Shown: positions 46,601-58,690, numbered from the stretch's first letter. The stretch: 64,000 nt of DNA from Tretioscincus oriximinensis (GCA_022410635.1 JAJVDF010000211.1:446752-510751); one strand, 5' to 3'. Translations and numbers: made by a program. The notes: generated by a model from the letters alone, not told the origin.

Positions 46601-47025
46601 GGCTGCATGCACATGACGACTTAAAAACCGCTATAAAGCTATATTCTGAAATATACAATCACATGTCTGTGCACACCAAACATGTANATTACGTGAACGG
46701 TGCCCCAGTTCCATAATATCACTCACTGATCTTGAGGCAGTGCAGTCTGAGAAATTTTGTAACAGCTAGTAGAAACTACTGCTGAGTTCTCATTATTTTA
46801 ACCTCTCNCGCCTAATTTGTGCACACGTGTATGCTTGGGAGAGGATGGGGGTTGGCCACGAAAGGACGGAGCTTCTCCAGAAGGATGCCTGAATATCCCA
46901 GCAATAGTCTGTTCTGGGAAAAAGGTGTTTATTGCGGGGTGACTGCTGAAAAATGCTTAACCCATATGCTGGACACGTCCTCATCTCATTCCAATCGAAA
47001 AGAAATATGCTGTGTGAACGCAGCC
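46601..47025. mobile_element. Non-autonomous DNA transposon, about 430 bp family, copy 2
   Basis: Left end GGCTGCATGCACATG, right end TGTGTGAACGCAGCC (inverted GGCTGCGTTCACACA). The length of 425 bp is close to that of the 26883 copy, and the two share most of the right half of the body. Confidence 0.65.
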
Positions 47026-47375
47026 TGTATTTACATCTAATAGTTACAGTTATTGGGAGCAAAACAAAAGACAATAGGTTTATCATCAGGAGAAAGTCTA
47101 GAAAAAGATCAGCCACGCCTGATGTCTCCAATCCCTATGTGCTCATAAGGGCATCTCAGGTCCTTATGTGGATGGTGACAAATGCAGTTCCAAAGGGTGA
47201 ACAATCTAGTAACTTCAATAGTTCACATGTGGATTGCTAGACTCATATATTTTGATACATACAGTTAGATACATACATACTAACATGTGATGTTATTATA
47301 TACTAATAATATTTTTATTTTGGCACAAAATTAAAAACAGATTGCAACCATCTATCTGGATAATGGAATATAATG

Positions 47376-48341
47376 TCATGATTCAAGTTTTAGTATTTTC
47401 TTAAAGGCTGACTTCATGTTTTTGTTCTGTAAACTATAGATGANGGGATTTAACAAGGGTGTAAGAATGTTATATTNAATAGATAATATTTCATCAAAAA
47501 CAACATATGAGTTTGAATCTGGCTTCATATATCTTAAGAACCCTGTTCCATAGAACAGAGTCACCACTATAAGGTGTGAGCTGCAGGTGGAGAAAGCTTT
47601 ACGCCTCCCTTCAGTGGTGTTGATCTTTAGAATAGCAGAGATAATGTAAGCATAAGAGAGGACAGTGAGAGATAGANTTACCAGCCCAACTGCACTTCCA
47701 GAAATAAAGAATAACATATTGTTCATGAAAGGTTCATTGCAGGACAGGGAAAGGATAGAAGGAAGTTCACAGCTGAAATGTCTTATGATATTTGATCCAC
47801 AGAATTGCACATTTAGTAGAGCCAATATATTTGTAAGTGCATGGAAGGAACCAATAAGCCAGGCACTGACCATTAATCTCTGGCACAAAGCCTTATTCAT
47901 TATTTCCATGTAATGCAGTGGTTTGCATATAGCTGAGTATCTATCATAGGCCATTGCTGACAGAATTAAAGCTTCAAGAGTAGCTGAAAGCAAAATAAAG
48001 AATGCCTGACTGAAACATTTACCTTCAGAAATGGAATTTTGTTTTGTGATCATGACCTCCAACATTTTTGGGACAGTGACTGTGGAATAGAATGCATCAA
48101 GAAAAGAGAGTTGGCTCAGAAAAAAGTACATGGGACTCTGAAGTTGTGAGTTGGTTCTTATAGCCAAGACGGTCATTGTGTTTGCCCCAAGAGTCAACAC
48201 ATAAATCAACAAGAAAAATATTAGGAAGAAAATCTGGAGGTGAAATTCATCAGATAATCCAAGAAGCAAAAAGCAGTAGCCATCTGTATGATTTTTCTTA
48301 AGAATGTAAGAGGAGCCCTGTTGAATTGGGCAAGAGCCCAT
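47376..48341 (-). CDS. Olfactory receptor with CR1-derived start, possibly non-functional (locus 9)
   Basis: The frame is 321 codons. From residue 15 on it aligns with loci 8 and 10: K15-K-N-H-T replaces the MENHT start, followed by [77 protein letters not shown] and a NPxIYSLQN end. The codon at the native ATG position is AAG. The only upstream in-frame ATG (48341) lies in a CR1 3' end, which supplies residues 1-14. The original acceptor TTTCTTCATTCCCACAG (AG 48793-48794) survives but is now about 450 bases from that ATG, with other ATGs between. Three codons hold N (47444, 47477, 47677). The receptor body is otherwise intact, so loss is recent or the new start works. Confidence 0.85.
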   Translation of the reverse strand: MGSCPIQQGSSYILKKNHTDGYCFLLLGLSDEFHLQIFFLIFFLLIYVLTLGANTMTVLAIRTNSQLQSPMYFFLSQLSFLDAFYSTVTVPKMLEVMITKQNSISEGKCFSQAFFILLSATLEALILSAMAYDRYSAICKPLHYMEIMNKALCQRLMVSAWLIGSFHALTNILALLNVQFCGSNIIRHFSCELPSILSLSCNEPFMNNMLFFISGSAVGLVXLSLTVLSYAYIISAILKINTTEGRRKAFSTCSSHLIVVTLFYGTGFLRYMKPDSNSYVVFDEILSIXYNILTPLLNPXIYSLQNKNMKSAFKKILKLES

Positions 48342-48788
48342 CTAGTCCAGCATTCTGTTTCACACAGAAGCCCACAAATTTTACCTGGGCAATCTGAACA
48401 GAAGAAGGAAAAATCTTCACCTATTCTCAACTCCCTGCAAATGGTATTTTACAAGTACTGTCTGTTGCTGTATCCCAGAGACAGTTTCAAAAGATCCACC
48501 CTAGTAGCTATTTATACCCTTGGTGTCCATAAACGTATCTAACACTGTCTTGAATCTCTCCAGGCTGTTAGCTACCACTACCTCTTCTGGAAATAAATTA
48601 GATCACCTCTTAGATTCTGATTTTCAAGGCTGAAGAGGCCTGAATTTCCTTTTTTGCTGCTGCTGCACACTGGGTTGACACCTTCATTGAATTATCCACC
48701 AACACCCCAAGATCCTTTTCCTGCTGGGTCACAGAAAACTTGGTATAGGAGTAATTGGACTTCTTTGCTCCATTGTGCATGACTTTTC
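48297..48788 (-). mobile_element. CR1-type LINE tail replacing the locus 9 start codon
   Basis: On the minus strand, a short reverse transcriptase remnant (48788-48640, close to 29260-29360) leads into the untranslated tail: AGAGGTGATC, CTGTCTCTGGGATACAGCAAC, AAACAGAATGCTGGAC. It ends GCTCCTCTTACATTCTTAAG at about 48297. Both boundaries are visible because locus 8 has uninterrupted sequence there. Possible target duplication TTTTC. Confidence 0.85.
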
Positions 48789-49011
48789 AAGTCTGTGGGA
48801 ATGAAGAAACAGAAGCAGGAGACAAGTAGACAACATAAGCAGACATCTCCAGGAGAAAAAGAAAGCAGAAAAACCAAAATGCTTGTAATTCTTACTAAAA
48901 TAAAATTGTATTTAAATTCTAATTTTTTTNAAAAAAAAGAATTATAGATTATTATACAGAATTCATGCAAAATACAAAATTCTTGACTTGCAATGTTTTA
49001 ACACATCACTG

Positions 49012-49462
49012 GGTGTGATCGCACTGAGACTTTAACATGGAGTGGAAAATGGAATTTTCCACTCCGTTTTGAAAGTGAAGTGAGGGTGTAGGATTAAGAA
49101 AATCCTTGCCACGCTTCAAACGCTCGTTAAAGACCGCACCTGTTTTGTCTTTCCCTCCTGATTCTTCCGTTCTCTGCTTGCCTTTCCAGCTGATTCCCCC
49201 CTGCTGCCCTATGTCTTTATTCCTCTGTTCTCTGCTTGTCTTGGAAGAAGATTCTCCAACTTCGGTGTTAGAGTTATTAGTGCAAATTTCAAAAGAGAAC
49301 TGCGACGATGCTTAATCACCACCTACTGCGCAGCAGGAAGCGGTGATGTGTGTTTTGACCGATGCTGGAGCACTTCGGAGACTGTTTTTATGGTAACACA
49401 ATGCAAGAGGTTGGCTCCCGCTTCGCGTTGGGGCACACGTTAAGCCCAAATGCGATCACAGC
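49012..49462. mobile_element. Non-autonomous DNA transposon with 12 bp TIRs and 5 bp TSD
   Basis: The TIRs are GGTGTGATCGCA (49012-49023) and, inverted, GCTGTGATCGCA (49451-49462), flanked on both sides by CACTG (49007-49011, 49463-49467). The paralogous flanks of loci 8 (42832) and 10 (55146) carry the empty site CATCAYTGTGTGGGAA. The interior has a perfect 12-base hairpin, GGAGTGGAAAAT (49039-49050) with its complement at 49054-49065. It is more GC-rich than its surroundings. No transposase is encoded. Confidence 0.85.
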
Positions 49463-49479
49463 CACTGTGTGGAAAATAC

Positions 49480-51230
49480 GAAGACATTTACAGCATTCTG
49501 TTTAAAATAACTGCTTATCATAATGAGTGTAGAAATTTATATTATATTTTATGCATCATCTNTAATTGTATGCTAATATTTAAATATTAATTTAAAATAT
49601 CCATAATCATAAATAAATGTAATGTATATAATATGGAAATTGTGGATTGATACAGCTTTCATCATTTCTTTTGTATCTCTTGATGGTTGTTTCTTAAAAC
49701 CATAAGAAATGTTAACTATTGAGAAATATGCCATCTGGTAAAATAATTACACACCAGTAATTAAAACCAATTCTACTAAAGAATAATTTCTGGAGAGCAT
49801 GTGTGAAATATGTTGGACCATTGAGACTTGTAGGCTACANATGGGTGTATGTAAACAAAATCGATAGGAAAGACCTAGATAGAATGCAATGATGATCAAA
49901 AATACTCACAGATTAACATCACATAGGGTGGTTATGTACACAGCATTAGGTTTAGAGTGAATTATTTTTATATTTTTATATTTAGAGGCATTATTTCAGC
50001 ACGATGGTCTTTAGTTTGAAATTCATAGCTTAACCTGTAATCTAGGATTTGTCTTCAAAAAATTTTCAATAAGAAGTTTTTAAAAAATGAAATGACATTA
50101 TACCTTTTAGCAATCAAGGATAATTATGACTAATTCATAATTGTTTGAGTTATTTTTGACAATTACATTAACGTGAACTTTCTATTAAAGTGTATTAGTC
50201 TTTAAACACTAAACAGGTTTTATGCAGAGTATTAAGCAAGTGAAAAGTTTGGTTCAGATAGCAAGTGGATCAAATGTTCAGCATCCACCTTCCATCAGTC
50301 TGGTGCAGTGTGTCCACCAAAGGAGTCTAACAAGAGGAAATTAGGCTGAATGAGCTGTTTGTAGACAAGTCTGCTTCTTCAGATGCTAAGGAGGCAAATG
50401 CTCTAGCATTTGTGAAGAAGTGAGGCCGTTAATCAACCAAGGTTTTGGCAGTGAAGAGGAAGCTGGGGTTGCATCCCCATTAATAATATTTAGCAAATTG
50501 ACAGCAACATCACCCTGTATGCTCATGGAGGTTCAGGCATCCACTCGCTAAAAGGGCTTTCGTTTTTGCTCATTTCTCCCGATTTAGCTGCATAACCTGA
50601 AAGGAAGCTTCATTGGGGCCTCCCTTATGAGGCTTTCTGCCTTACTGCAGAAGCTCATTGGTTCTCTGCTCAAAGAGAATGCTGGGAATTGCAGTAAAGC
50701 AAGCGTAGCAATGACTTCTGGGGCTTATAATGTCACTAGAATTCCAGGAGGTAATGTGGACAGAGAAGGAATTTTGGAGGTAAATGGGGACATACTTGCA
50801 AAACATGTTTAAATTTGTAATGGGGAAGTAGTCTGAGTTTCCTTTCCACAGATATTACTCAAGGTGTTCCAGGTATATTTGTTTGCAGTTAGAGAATGAA
50901 AGGAGAATTCAGTATATGTATACAATAGAGCAGTTTCTAGTACTGTTTAAATCTCATCGTAAGTTGACATACAAGTAGCTGCTGTGCTGACAAAGCCCTG
51001 GTGTTCTTAGTCTTTCAAATCACAGGTAAAATTGCATAAATTAAATGGATTATGGAGATTATTTTTGCATTCCTCTGATTCGTATATGATTATCTTCTTT
51101 GTTTAAAAATCAGCTGTTAATATACTTGCTAATAATAACAAACAACTTAAAAATATTTATAACACCTTTTTCACCAGCAGGCATGCTAAATACAAAGCCA
51201 ACATCACATCAAACTTACCCCAAATAGATA
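49480..51230. other. Intergenic upstream of locus 9
   Basis: AT-rich. 50290-50420 contains a partial copy of the 42945-type repeat (TAGACAAGTCTGCTTCTTCAG), and 50580-50720 resembles part of 10440-10540. N bases at 49562 and 49840. No gene. Confidence 0.4.
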
Positions 51231-51403
51231 TTGCTGTCATAATGCAGATATGTTATTTCTCTCCTCACTGAAAAAGTCAGAGGATTTCATAAGGATTTAA
51301 GAAGGAAAAAATGATTGTTTATTTAGAGGAACTCCCAAAACATCTTTTACAGTTTCTCTCTGACATTTTTATTACATTTGCTGCAATAGCTGTGAGAATA
51401 TTT

Positions 51404-51432
51404 CCATTAATTAATTGCTTCCATTGGGAAAT
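51404..51432 (-). promoter_or_regulatory. Candidate OR promoter element of locus 9
   Basis: In gene orientation this reads TTTCCCAATGGAAGCAATTAATTAATGG. It has an O/E-like palindrome TTCCCAATGGAA (51419-51430) seven bases from a double TTAATTAA core. It matches the locus 8 and 10 elements and lies about 3.1 kb before the current ATG because of insertions. Confidence 0.6.
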
Positions 51433-51897
51433 AACAGAGCAAGCTGAGGTTTGGGATGTGTTTTTAAATAGCTATACTGTATGTCTTCTAGGATTTTGAA
51501 GTTCAAGCATGACCAGTTGCTATCTTGGGCAATATAAAGAAAGGGATTAGCACCATGGAAATGCACAGAAAACATGGATGAGAGTTTTTGAGTAGAGACC
51601 ACAAGCCTGGAATTTTACAGAGAGGCACCTTGGGAATCTGGACAACTGTCAGAACATGAAGTTTTAAATCCATGGAGGGGACAACTGTGTACACGTGTAT
51701 GTAAAACATCTGTTCCCAGCAATAGAAGCACAGGGGTTTGTTTCAGAGGCAGTAAGTATATTGCCTGTATGACTGGCATGTTCTGGTTTCCAAATCATGA
51801 GGAAATCACCTGCATATAGCAGTGAAAGAGATCAACAAAAGCCCATTCTAACCTCAGAGTTCTTTCTTTTGTTTTCTTCAGTATGTAGCAACTGTAC

Positions 51898-52256
51898 CAG
51901 TGGCGGCTGGCCACTGTGCTCATNGGGTTTGGTGAACACTCAGAGATTAAAATCAATTATAAAATATCCTTTCATAGAGGAACTGCCAACAAATCAAAAA
52001 GCTCCAGGCAGCTTTTTTAATTGACAAAAGGTATTGCCAATCCCCAAAACAATGGGAGGGCTGCCTAGGCGTGGCTGCAGTCTCTCTCTCATCTCCGTAC
52101 AAGTGCCATTTTGTATTGACATTCAACTTGCAGACTGAGAGAGAGAATGGTAAGTGTTCGAATGTGCCTCCTCCTCCCAGCTGCATTCCTAACTTTGCCG
52201 AGGCTGGAGGAACCTGTGCCCCCCCCCCCAGCCCCAAACTGCACCAGCCGCCACTG
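51898..52256. mobile_element. hAT-type MITE, copy 2, with perfect 8 bp TSD
   Basis: Inverted ends CAGTGGCGGCTGG and CCAGCCGCCACTG are flanked on both sides by AACTGTAC (51890-51897, 52257-52264). The 359 bp body matches 41186-41566. No coding capacity. N at 51924. Confidence 0.92.
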
Positions 52257-52269
52257 AACTGTACCATAT

Positions 52270-53990
52270 AGTACTTAAGCATGAGCAGAGGGGTGCTGGT
52301 CTTCCCACCCTCTTTTGTGATTGTAAACCCCTGATTCTTGAGATTAACAGTATTATATGTATGGAAAAAACCCTGACCTTTGCAGCTAGGTGTGTCGGTG
52401 ATGATGCAATAAATTACAAGTTGGGTTTTCACTGGCTCCATTCCTGCTTCACCAAGTACAAGTAGCTGAATGGGGAAAACTGGATGTGTAGGTGGGGGGA
52501 GTACCATTTTTGGCACTTGCCACAGGTGATAAATGAGTGGTACTCAGAACAACAGCCTTTTGAGTGCTATCTAAAGTGGCAAAAGATTCTAAAATGTTGG
52601 ATGGTTTAGTGGGATGATATCCACCAAGAAATGATGGTGAAAGTAGGCTGACCAGATGACCCCTTTTGGCGGGAGGGGGTTGGAAACCCGTTTTTGGTGT
52701 TCTTCCCATTTTTTTCTGGACAAAAATGGAATGAAATTGCACTAATGTATAAATTAAATATTTATTAGATAATAAAATGTTGAAAACAGATTTACATATA
52801 GCTTATAGGAGATTAATCTACAGTTTATGAACATTATGAATTCACAATATATGTGTGAAGTTTTTAACATACTACACTTTCAGATTTCTTACAAAAGTCA
52901 CTGCAATATTTTGGTTTGGGTACAGATGGTGACAGAGATACTACAAGTATTTCTATATTTTTTATGGTGGGATTATTCGGCACAAGATTAAAGATAGAAG
53001 GCTGCTGTCATCAGAAGGCAATCCATGGGGAACCCAAACTATGGCAACATACCACAGATATTGCCATATCTTTATGAACATTGCTATGATCAGTGACAAG
53101 GATTTCTGGAACACTCTGCAGGACCAGGAATGGCATCAAAAATCAGACATTAAAAAGGCNTATTTGTGGAGAAGTTTAGTGTACATAAAGTGTTCACTAA
53201 ATCCATGCAAGTGAAAATTATAATTAATAAAATGTCAATTATTAATTACCAAATTAATAATCTTGCCTATAATCTGATAAGAGGTGAAAAATGATTTTGT
53301 GAGCTTGAGTGTTTAAAGCCCATAGAGGGGCACCTCAGGCTTGTATATGGATGGAGGCAAAGACAATTTCAAAGGAATGGAACTGTCTGGATTCAAACTC
53401 ATGTANTGATTGCTACATTCATACAATTACTTACATCCACATCAGAGGGTGCAGCCACATGCTGCTTGTATAATGCTATATCTCTGTAGCACAATAAAGT
53501 ACTTACATTTTCATGGCTGCTGTCAGGAACCATAAAGAAATTACCTTTCCTTCCAGTAAATTCACACACATCCCTCATAAGTCCCTACTGTAAACCCTGC
53601 CTTGTGATTGGCTGATCTTTATCCCTTCTGTCATTGGTTCTGGATCACATTTTAATCATGTAGGGGATTTTAAATGGGAAATGTTCCCTGTTAAAATCAT
53701 CTGGGATTTGTAAGCTGCAAGTGGGTTTTACTGAACTCCCCCCCCCCCTGTTTACATTTAGCAAGAAAAAAAGCTGTTGGTTGCTGCCCTAAAACCTCTG
53801 ACCTTGTTGGAACAGGATTCGCACAAGATCAAGAGACACGTGATGATACCAAACGCTTCAAAGTACTAAAACTAGACATCATGCTGCAGAGCCCACATTA
53901 AACTACTTGTCAGAAAAAAATGTAATAACAACCTGTTTTGGCACTACCACAGTTGGTTTCCATAATCCCCCATAACTATGCTATGAGCTG
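52270..53990. other. Intergenic downstream of locus 10
   Basis: No gene. 52835-52965 pairs with 46460-46590 (duplicated unit). 52640-52740 looks like part of an unidentified repeat (GCTGACCAGATGACCCC), and a C-run lies at 53739. N bases at 53160 and 53406. Confidence 0.4.
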
Positions 53991-54003
53991 AACCAGTAAT
54001 TTT

Positions 54004-54927
54004 TCATGACTTAAGTTTTAATATCACCTTAAAGGCTGATTTCACCTCTTTGTTCTGTAAACTATAAATGATGGGATTTAGCATGGGTGTAAGAATGTTA
54101 TATTGAATCGACAATATTTCATCCAAAACAACAGATGAGATTGAATTTGGCTTCAGATATCGGAAGAACCCTGTTCCATAGAACAGAGTCACCACTGTAA
54201 GGTGGGAGCTGCAGGTGGAGAAAGCTTTACGCCTTCCTTCAGTAGAGTTGATTTTCAGGATAGCAGAGATAATGTAAGCATAAGAGAGGACAGTGAGAGA
54301 TAGAGATACCAGCCCAATTATACTTGCAGAAATAAAGAGCAACAGGTTATTAGTGAAAGGTTCATTGCAGGACAAAGAAAGGATAGAAGGAAGTTCACAA
54401 CTGAAATGCCTTATGATATTTGNTCCACAGAATTGCACATTTAGCAGAGCCAATATATTTGTAAGTGCAAAGAAGAAGGCAATAAACCAAGCACTGAGGA
54501 CTAATCTTTGGCACAATAATATGTTCATTATTTCTATATAGTGCAGTGGTTTGCATACAGCTGAGTATCTGTCATAGGCCATTGCTAACAGAATTAAAGC
54601 TTCAGTAGTTGCTGAAAGTAAAATAAAAAACGCCTGGCTAAAGCATTCCCCAGCAGAAACCATATTTTGCTTTGAGATTATGTCCACTAACATTTTTGGG
54701 ACAGTAATTGAGGAATAGAAAGCATCAAGGAAAGACAGTTGGCTCAGAAAGAAGTACATGGGACTCTGAAGTTGAGAACTAGTCTTTGCAGCCAATATGA
54801 TCATTATGTTTGCCACAAGAGTCAGCACATAAATAAAAAAGAAAAGAAAAAAGAAGAAGATCCTGAGGTGAATTTTGTCAGAGAGTCCAAGAAGAAAAAA
54901 GCAGCAGCCATCCGTGTGATTTTCCAT
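54004..54927 (-). CDS. Olfactory receptor, class II, CELPSIL triplet (locus 10)
   Basis: The frame is 307 codons from ATG 54927, the same length as locus 8. An in-frame ATG at 54990 is rejected because the acceptor CTGTGTTTTTTCAG (AG 54949-54950) lies inside that extension. The start MENHTDGCCFFLLGLS has an N-glycosylation site. TM1 is LVANIMI (Gly to Ala before the conserved Asn, as in loci 8 and 9). Other landmarks are [57 protein letters not shown] and NPIIYSLQNKEV. One codon holds an N (54423). It shows what locus 9 looked like before the CR1 insertion. Confidence 0.96.
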   Translation of the reverse strand: MENHTDGCCFFLLGLSDKIHLRIFFFFLFFFIYVLTLVANIMIILAAKTSSQLQSPMYFFLSQLSFLDAFYSSITVPKMLVDIISKQNMVSAGECFSQAFFILLSATTEALILLAMAYDRYSAVCKPLHYIEIMNILLCQRLVLSAWFIAFFFALTNILALLNVQFCGXNIIRHFSCELPSILSLSCNEPFTNNLLLFISASIIGLVSLSLTVLSYAYIISAILKINSTEGRRKAFSTCSSHLTVVTLFYGTGFFRYLKPNSISSVVLDEILSIQYNILTPMLNPIIYSLQNKEVKSAFKVILKLKS

Positions 54928-55099
54928 TTCAGTTGCAAATTTGTGGAACTGAAAAAACACAGCCAAGAGATTAGTGGATAACCTACCCAAACATCTAACT
55001 GAAAAAGAGAGAGATAGAGAGACTTACAATTCACCTGCATTACACTTGTGTTTAAATGTAATACTCTAATGCATTTTCTCTTTATTGTTATCAATATAT

Positions 55100-55400
55100 T
55101 AATGTTATAAAAACTTCAGAAATGTAAATTATTCATGTCCTAACACATCACTGTGTGGGAACTAAGTTGACTTTTATAATAGTGAAAACAATATATGCAA
55201 CTGTATTTTGAAAATGGATTTATCAATCTCATTACAATTATTATATTAAAGGTGTTTTTATATTCAAATTGATTTTTCATTTTTAAACTGCAATGCTTAT
55301 TAAACTCTCATTGAATTACCTCAGATAATGGATTATGCAGGCATTAGCATGCTTAGAACTGAAATTTGAATAATGTAGAAAGCATATCCCTCAGATATTG
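55100..55400. other. Spacer upstream of locus 10
   Basis: Nothing recognised except the empty target site for the 49012 element near 55146. Confidence 0.4.
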
Positions 55401-55410
55401 GATGTAACGG

Positions 55411-55616
<206 letters not shown>

Positions 55617-56029
55617 CATCATCATCCAGACATTACGAATGTAGAAAAAAAGAAAAAGGAGGTATGGATTGTAGATATTGCAATTCCAGGGGATAGTAGA
55701 ATTGAGGAGAAACAGTTGGAGAAAATGACCAGATACGAGGAATTGAAAATCAAGCTTCAGCGACTCTGACGTAGACCAGTAAAAGTGGTACCAGTCTTCC
55801 TTGGCACACTGGGTGTAGTGCCAAAGGATCTCAGTGGACACCTGAGAGTGATTGGCATTGACTAAATCTCCAACTGTCAACTTCAAAAGGCTACTTTATT
55901 GGGGTCTGCCCGCATCATCCAAAGATACATCATTCAGTCCTAGACTCTTGGGAAGTGTTCGACTACTGATAGTTGATACGAAGTCCAGCATATTGATCTC
56001 GTTTGCTGTGTTATTGTTGTTTTATGAAT

Positions 56030-56100
56030 AAATAAATCAATAACAACAACAAGAACAGCAACAGTAGCAGCAACAACAATAACAATAATAATAATAATTG
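56030..56100. repeat. AAC/AAT-rich microsatellite
   Basis: Imperfect AAC, AGC and AAT triplets. Confidence 0.8.
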
Positions 56101-56109
56101 GTGCCTTGG

Positions 56110-57100
56110 ACAATAGTATGGAAAGGGGCAAACAGAAGCTAAGCAGATTGGTAATCACATGGTAGGTGAATGAATCCTACAGATATAACATTCCTCTGCT
56201 CTCATATTACGAATAGTGTTGCATTAGTAATACTGTTCTTAAATCATAGCATTTTATTTGCATATTTGCTATTGTACAAACAGGAATAATCTAAAAATTA
56301 GGACCTTGCATTGTAGGTAGCCATGGGTTTGTGATGGACTCTGCTTTGGTAACATGGTCACAAAAAATCTAGTCTTGTTGTAAAATAGCAGTGTCATATC
56401 ACCAGAATATCATTGACAGGGTAGGAAGAAATCTGTATTGGATAGTGCTGGTAAGTAAATAAACAGGGTAAGGTTCTGTCATGCAAACATTTGGACTCAA
56501 CCTCTTCAAAACTGGGGTGGGGAGAAATGTTCCAGTCAATTGTGATGTGTGAGTTATTTAATAAATCAAAGTTTGGCAATGGAAGGAAAGCTAAGTTTCC
56601 ATTTTTATTTCACTTACTCAATTCAAATAGTGCAACTCATATATAGAGTTTAATTTTAAAAATTTAATTCTTTGAATGCCAATGATTATGACTTAGAGAT
56701 AAGGAAAGTCCCAAAGTGAGTATCTCAGAAAATCAGAATTATGTGAAAAAAATTGATACTGCAAACTCATGGTGTCTCACTATAATCACAGAAATTAACA
56801 CTTAAAATAGATCACTCTATGTGTAAAGAATCTATATGATAAGAGTTTCACTATATGAATTGATTTACTGAAATAAATCAACTTTTNCATTTTATTCTAA
56901 TTTATTCAGCTGTACCAGGAGGTTCGCAAATCGCTAACATATAAAATACCATTAATTAATTGCATTGTGAACATTCTAAAGTTTTCTGATTCGTACATGA
57001 TTATGGTTTTTGCGTGAAACAATTATTATTGATACATATGCTAAAACAAACAAAACAAAAACAAAAATTAGGAAGATCACATCTAACTCACCAGAATTAT
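56110..57100. other. Intergenic upstream of locus 10, nothing named
   Basis: AT-rich; a stretch near 56615-56640 (CAATTCAAATAGTGCAACTCATATAT) resembles 45365-45390. N at 56887. Confidence 0.4.
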
Positions 57101-57171
57101 TTTTTTGATATTTCTTGCAATTTCTCTCTTACATTTAAAATGCTCTTTTCCATAATAGTTGCAAGCATACC

Positions 57172-57204
57172 TGGATTAATTATTTGCTTCTTCTGTCATG
57201 GAAA
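57172..57204 (-). promoter_or_regulatory. Candidate OR promoter element of locus 10, O/E half eroded
   Basis: In gene orientation this reads GATTTCCATGACAGAAGAAGC, then AAATAATTAATCC. The homeodomain core TAATTA is intact, but the O/E half has been altered by a small insertion compared with loci 8 and 9. The surrounding block (AGCAAGC, TTTCTCTC, ACATTT) is shared. Confidence 0.5.
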
Positions 57205-57289
57205 TCACACAGCAAGCAAAAGTTTTAAAAGTTCATGCACCCTTTATTGCTATCTTCAGCATATCTGAAGGAAGCAATAGAAATAGTGT

Positions 57290-58690
57290 AAGAGTCACCA
57301 AATGAGAGAGGATGAAAGTAGTGAAATAGAGTCAAGATTCCAACTGGTATCAAGGCAGATGCTCCTGTAGACATATCCACATGCATAGGTAAAATGTATT
57401 AATATCAATCAGTTGAACAGCCAGCCAAGGTCTCCAAAAAGAGCCAGGTTTTCTCAGTGGAACTTAAACTTAATTTGAACTTTTCTTTGAAATCCCCGGA
57501 TACAATTTTTAAAAATCTTCTGCAGATCAAAATAAAAGCTTAGGACAGTTAATAAGTTTTCAAGGTGAAATAACATCTACACAGCCTAAAGTGCTACCTC
57601 AGCAAGACTCCTGGTGATTTAGAAGGAAAATATACAAATCATTCCTGTAAACTATTCTTGATTTGCTCTTGCTCCAGGCCAGGACAAACAACACTTTAAT
57701 AGAAAAGCCTACTTGCCTTTTCTGCTATGTAATAAGCAATAAATCCAACTTCTGGGGCTCTAAACATCATAATATAGATTGGGGAGGATTGGGCCACTGT
57801 TGAATATTTTGTGAACATTGAACTACAGGAATAAAATTGACCATGTATTCCATTTTGACACTATCTGATACTTAAAAGATGAACATTCCTTTAAAGAGGT
57901 TGTCCACAGTGGACTATGTATAGTTTGCAGGCAATACGGTCCTAAAGATGAGAAGGCTTCAAGGAATGTTTCTTCTTTCTACTTTTCTCCTATGCTGCCT
58001 TCTGAGCTGGTGGACAGGACAGTACCAGTCAATAACAGTCAATCATGCCATCACCACAAAAGAAGGCTGGGGTGGAAAACAAGGCAACTAAACACTCCCC
58101 CCCCTTTTGTCCACCCCACCACCTGGAAGGCACTTTGGAATGCTCTCTGATCAGAGGTACAATCTGAATGAAAGGATTGAAGGGTCAGTACAGCACCCCC
58201 TCAGGAAATTCCACTGATAGTGTTGACCATAGGGGGCTTTACACATTTTGCTGTCCATAACAATTGGGTGATATTACCCTCCACCACTTTCAATATCTAG
58301 TCAACACTGTCAGCAATTTGAAACAAGTGTATCCTTTCCAGGAAGTGAAAATAATTATTCCGAGGGCCATACTGTAAAGATACACCGTAATGGTATGAAT
58401 AACTTGCTCTCCATACAGTAAGGTATGGTACCACTACCACTACTTCTACTTTTACTACTACTTCTGCTGCTGCTATTGCTACAAGAAGAGTAAGCCCGCT
58501 CAATCTGGGGTACTACCATTCTACCCTGCCCTACCACACACCATCCCACCTCAAGCCACACAACACCATTCTTCCTTTCCTCCTATACTTCCTCCCCTCC
58601 CTCCCTTACTCTCCCCACCCCTCCTCCCCTCCCTTATTCTGCACACTCTTCCTACTCTTCCCCCTCCCTCTGATGCTCCCACCTTCCTTA
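57290..58690. other. Intergenic, nothing recognised
   Basis: No gene. A short ACT-rich patch lies at 58430-58490, and a C/T-rich run (58560-58690) leads into the large palindrome. Confidence 0.4.

Noticed and set aside
51953..52742. Minus-strand frames of 187 and 97 codons
   Set aside because: Most of the first lies in the hAT-type MITE and flanking repeat; no recognisable protein family.
54928..54990. N-terminal extension of locus 10 (MGRLSTN start)
   Set aside because: The extension contains the polypyrimidine tract and splice acceptor; loci 8-10 align from MEN.
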